A program made the position numbers and the translations under genes. From an uncultured Nitrosomonadales bacterium (GTDB lineage Bacteria; Pseudomonadota; Gammaproteobacteria; Burkholderiales; Gallionellaceae), in the NCBI GenBank assembly GCA_903934275.1, contig CAIZNF010000178.1:1-8309 (forward strand): a stretch of DNA of 8,309 nucleotides, in the 5' to 3' direction. Shown one piece after another: positions 6,684-8,309 of the stretch. The notes below the pieces were generated by a model that ran no database searches, had not been told where the DNA came from, and worked only from the letters and a program-made list of their open reading frames with translations. Numbering within the stretch: the stretch's first letter is position 1; each line of letters opens with the position of its first letter.

Positions 6684-8045
6684 TTAACGCATCCGGTTAA
6701 CCGCATCTTCGACGCGCTCCACCGCGATGATCTCTATACCGGCAATTTTCTGCTTGGGTGCGTTCGCCTTGGGGATAATAGCCTGTGTGAAACCCAGTTT
6801 GGCGGCTTCGCGCAAGCGTTCCTGGCCACGCTGCACCGGGCGCACTTCGCCCGCCAAGCCCACCTCGCCGAACACCACCAGTTTCGCGGGCAGCGGCTTG
6901 TTGCGCAGGCTCGATACCATCGCGAGAATCACCGCGAGATCGGCACCCGGTTCGGTGATTTTCACGCCGCCCACCGCGTTGATGAACACATCCTGATCAT
7001 AACAGGCGATGCCCGCGTGACGGTGCAGCACCGCGAGCAGCATCGCCAGCCGGTTCTGTTCCAGCCCCAGCGACAGCCGCCGCACGTTGGGCGAATGCGC
7101 CTCGTCGAGCAGCGCTTGAATCTCCACCAATAAAGGCCGCGTGCCTTCCTGCGTGACCATCACGCAGGAACCCGCCACCGGATCGCCGTGCTGCGACAGG
7201 AACAATGCGGACGGGTTGCTCACTTCGCGCAAGCCCTTCTCGGTCATCGCGAACACGCCGAGCTCATTGACCGCACCGAAGCGGTTCTTGAACGCGCGGA
7301 TCAGGCGGAAACTGGAATGGGTGTCGCCCTCGAAATACAGCACCGTGTCGACGATATGTTCCAGCACGCGCGGCCCGGCCAGCGCGCCTTCTTTGGTGAC
7401 ATGGCCAACCAGAATGATGGTGATATTGCTGCTCTTGGCGATGCGAGTCAGTTGCGCGGCGCATTCGCGCACCTGCGCCACCGAACCGGGCGCGGAGGTG
7501 AGCTGCTCGGAATACACTGTTTGAATGGAATCGATCACCACCACGTCCGGCTTGTCTGCCGCAATTGCGGCCTGAATTTTTTCCAGCTGGATTTCCGGCA
7601 GCAGGCGCAGGTTGCGCGCATCCAGCGCCAAACGCTTGGCGCGCAACGCGATCTGCTGCGCCGATTCTTCGCCGCTGACATACAGAGTGTTTTGCTGTTT
7701 GGACAGGTGCGCCAACACTTGCAGCAACAGCGTGGATTTGCCGATGCCCGGATCACCGCCGATCAGCACCACCGCGCCAGACACCAGCCCACCGCCCAGC
7801 ACGCGGTCGAACTCCTCGATGCCGGTCGGCGTACGCGGCACTTCCGCCGCTTCGACTTCGGAGAGCAACTGCACCTTGCCGCTCGCCGCCAGCGCGCTGA
7901 AACGGTTTTTGGCGCCGGGGGCAGAAGTTTCAGCGATCGATTCGATCAGCGTATTCCACTCCATGCAATGCGGGCACTGCCCCTGCCACTTCGATGTCTG
8001 TCCGCCGCACTCGTTGCATGAATAAATCGTTTTTGCTTTTGCCAT
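6684..8045 (-). CDS. radA: DNA repair protein RadA
   Basis: RadA is a RecA-related ATPase that promotes branch migration and processing of recombination intermediates. The protein is 453 residues, the usual length, and complete. The N-terminal zinc finger has Cys10, Cys13, Cys24 and Cys27 (CNEC...CPHC). The ATPase core shows Walker A GDPGIGKST (97-105), a Walker B strand VVVIDSIQT ending near Asp172, and the RadA-specific KNRFG motif at 253-257. The C-terminal Lon-protease-like domain includes FINAVGGVKITEPGADLA (354-371) and GEVGLAGEVRPV (393-404). The ATG at 8045 follows a modest GAGAG ribosome site, and the stop is TAA. It shares the strand with fadE but is separated from it by 176 bases and has no functional link to fatty-acid metabolism. 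It is probably a neighbour by chromosomal chance. Confidence 0.97.
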   Translation of the reverse strand: MAKAKTIYSCNECGGQTSKWQGQCPHCMEWNTLIESIAETSAPGAKNRFSALAASGKVQLLSEVEAAEVPRTPTGIEEFDRVLGGGLVSGAVVLIGGDPGIGKSTLLLQVLAHLSKQQNTLYVSGEESAQQIALRAKRLALDARNLRLLPEIQLEKIQAAIAADKPDVVVIDSIQTVYSEQLTSAPGSVAQVRECAAQLTRIAKSSNITIILVGHVTKEGALAGPRVLEHIVDTVLYFEGDTHSSFRLIRAFKNRFGAVNELGVFAMTEKGLREVSNPSALFLSQHGDPVAGSCVMVTQEGTRPLLVEIQALLDEAHSPNVRRLSLGLEQNRLAMLLAVLHRHAGIACYDQDVFINAVGGVKITEPGADLAVILAMVSSLRNKPLPAKLVVFGEVGLAGEVRPVQRGQERLREAAKLGFTQAIIPKANAPKQKIAGIEIIAVERVEDAVNRMR

Positions 8046-8062
8046 AAATTCTCTCTGTTGCC

Positions 8063-8092
8063 ATTATCTCTAGCCGAATGAGCCAGAACCAA
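8063..8092 (-). promoter_or_regulatory. Candidate sigma-70 promoter for radA
   Basis: On the minus strand, TTGGTT (8087-8092) and GATAAT (8063-8068) are separated by 18 bases. The -10 matches TATAAT at five of six positions and the -35 matches TTGACA only at the first three. A start about 7 bases past the -10 would give a leader of roughly ten to fifteen bases before the radA ATG. The call rests on consensus matching alone. Confidence 0.35.
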
Positions 8093-8111
8093 AAGTGGCA
8101 AGCCAAATCTT

Positions 8112-8309
8112 CGTAGGTTGGGCAAAGCGCAGCGTGCCCAACGAACAAAGGCATTGTTCAATTATTGATGTTTCCATAGATTATTACATCCGTTCACCCT
8201 GATGTATCGAAAGGTAGCTCGTTGCAAATTATGGGGCTTCGATACCTCAGCCCGAATGGATTATTTGTCGTGAATTATGGAAATCTCAATAATGTTGGGC
8301 ACGCTGCGC
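8112..8309. repeat. Inverted pair of GTAGGTTGGGC-type units, cut by right edge
   Basis: The left unit at 8112-8142 (begins CGTAGGTTGGGCAAAGCGC) is the same family as the arms at 1964-2052. At the right edge, 8294-8309 is an exact reverse complement of 8127-8142 over the 16 bases available, and the rest of that arm lies outside the window. The spacer is about 151 bases, AT-rich, and contains a second inverted repeat (8190-8259). No open reading frame of note lies inside. The arrangement is that of a MITE-like element with terminal inverted repeats, or of two independent repeat units in opposite orientation. Confidence 0.8.
8190..8259. repeat. Inner inverted repeat with GTATCGAA/TTCGATAC core
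   Basis: Arms 8190-8211 and 8238-8259 pair at 17 of 22 positions, including a perfect 8-bp core GTATCGAA (8204-8211) with TTCGATAC (8238-8245), around a 26-base loop. The flanks CCGTTCACCCTGA and CTCAGCCCGAATGG resemble a widespread proteobacterial dispersed repeat that contains TTCGA and CAGCCCGAA. It is nested within the outer inverted pair at 8112-8309. Confidence 0.7.

Noticed and set aside
7188..8021. Long open frame on the plus strand (277 codons) opposite radA
   Set aside because: It is fully antisense to radA, which shows all family motifs; the composition is rich in Arg, His and Gln with no recognisable domain, typical of a shadow frame in GC-rich DNA.

Overview
The window holds five protein-coding genes, all on the minus strand. 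Reading in the direction of transcription (right to left) they are radA, fadE, an AMP-forming long-chain acyl-CoA synthetase, a YciA-type acyl-CoA thioesterase, and a FadN-like 3-hydroxyacyl-CoA dehydrogenase that runs off the left edge. Protein similarity recalled from known families, the GC-rich but not extreme composition, and the GTAGGTTGGGC-type and CCCTCTCCC-type dispersed palindromes together suggest a beta- or gammaproteobacterium. A Nitrosomonadales-like betaproteobacterium is my best guess; this is an inference and no phylogenetic marker was tested.

Layout. 8046-8309: upstream region of radA, with a weak candidate promoter and a nested inverted-repeat element cut by the right edge. 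6684-8045: radA, complete. 6508-6683: intergenic. 4078-6507: fadE, complete. 3859-4077: intergenic, with a minus-strand rho-independent terminator for fadE and an inverted repeat built of 9-nt units. 2059-3858: acyl-CoA synthetase, complete. 1941-2058: intergenic, filled mostly by a near-perfect 32-bp inverted repeat. 1536-1940: thioesterase, complete. 1401-1535: intergenic, with two back-to-back hairpins. 1-1400: hydroxyacyl-CoA dehydrogenase, with a CCCTCTCCC/GGGAGAGGG repeat cluster lying inside its open frame at the far left.

Function. Four genes form a fatty-acid degradation cluster. The synthetase activates fatty acids to acyl-CoA, FadE makes the 2-enoyl-CoA, and the FadN-like protein oxidises the 3-hydroxyacyl-CoA. 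Proteins of that type usually carry a C-terminal enoyl-CoA hydratase domain as well, which would lie outside the window. YciA can hydrolyse acyl-CoA and so relieve CoA trapping. No thiolase is visible; it may lie left of the window. radA (recombination and branch migration) is a housekeeping neighbour with no evident link to the pathway.

No clearly new defence, mobile or RNA system is seen. The most unusual aspect is the density and variety of short palindromic repeats: three of the four gaps between genes, the radA upstream region, and the interior of one gene carry them. The two most notable cases are a repeat sitting in frame inside the dehydrogenase, and two inverted pairs of the same 31-32-bp unit in which both arms of a pair share the same base variant.
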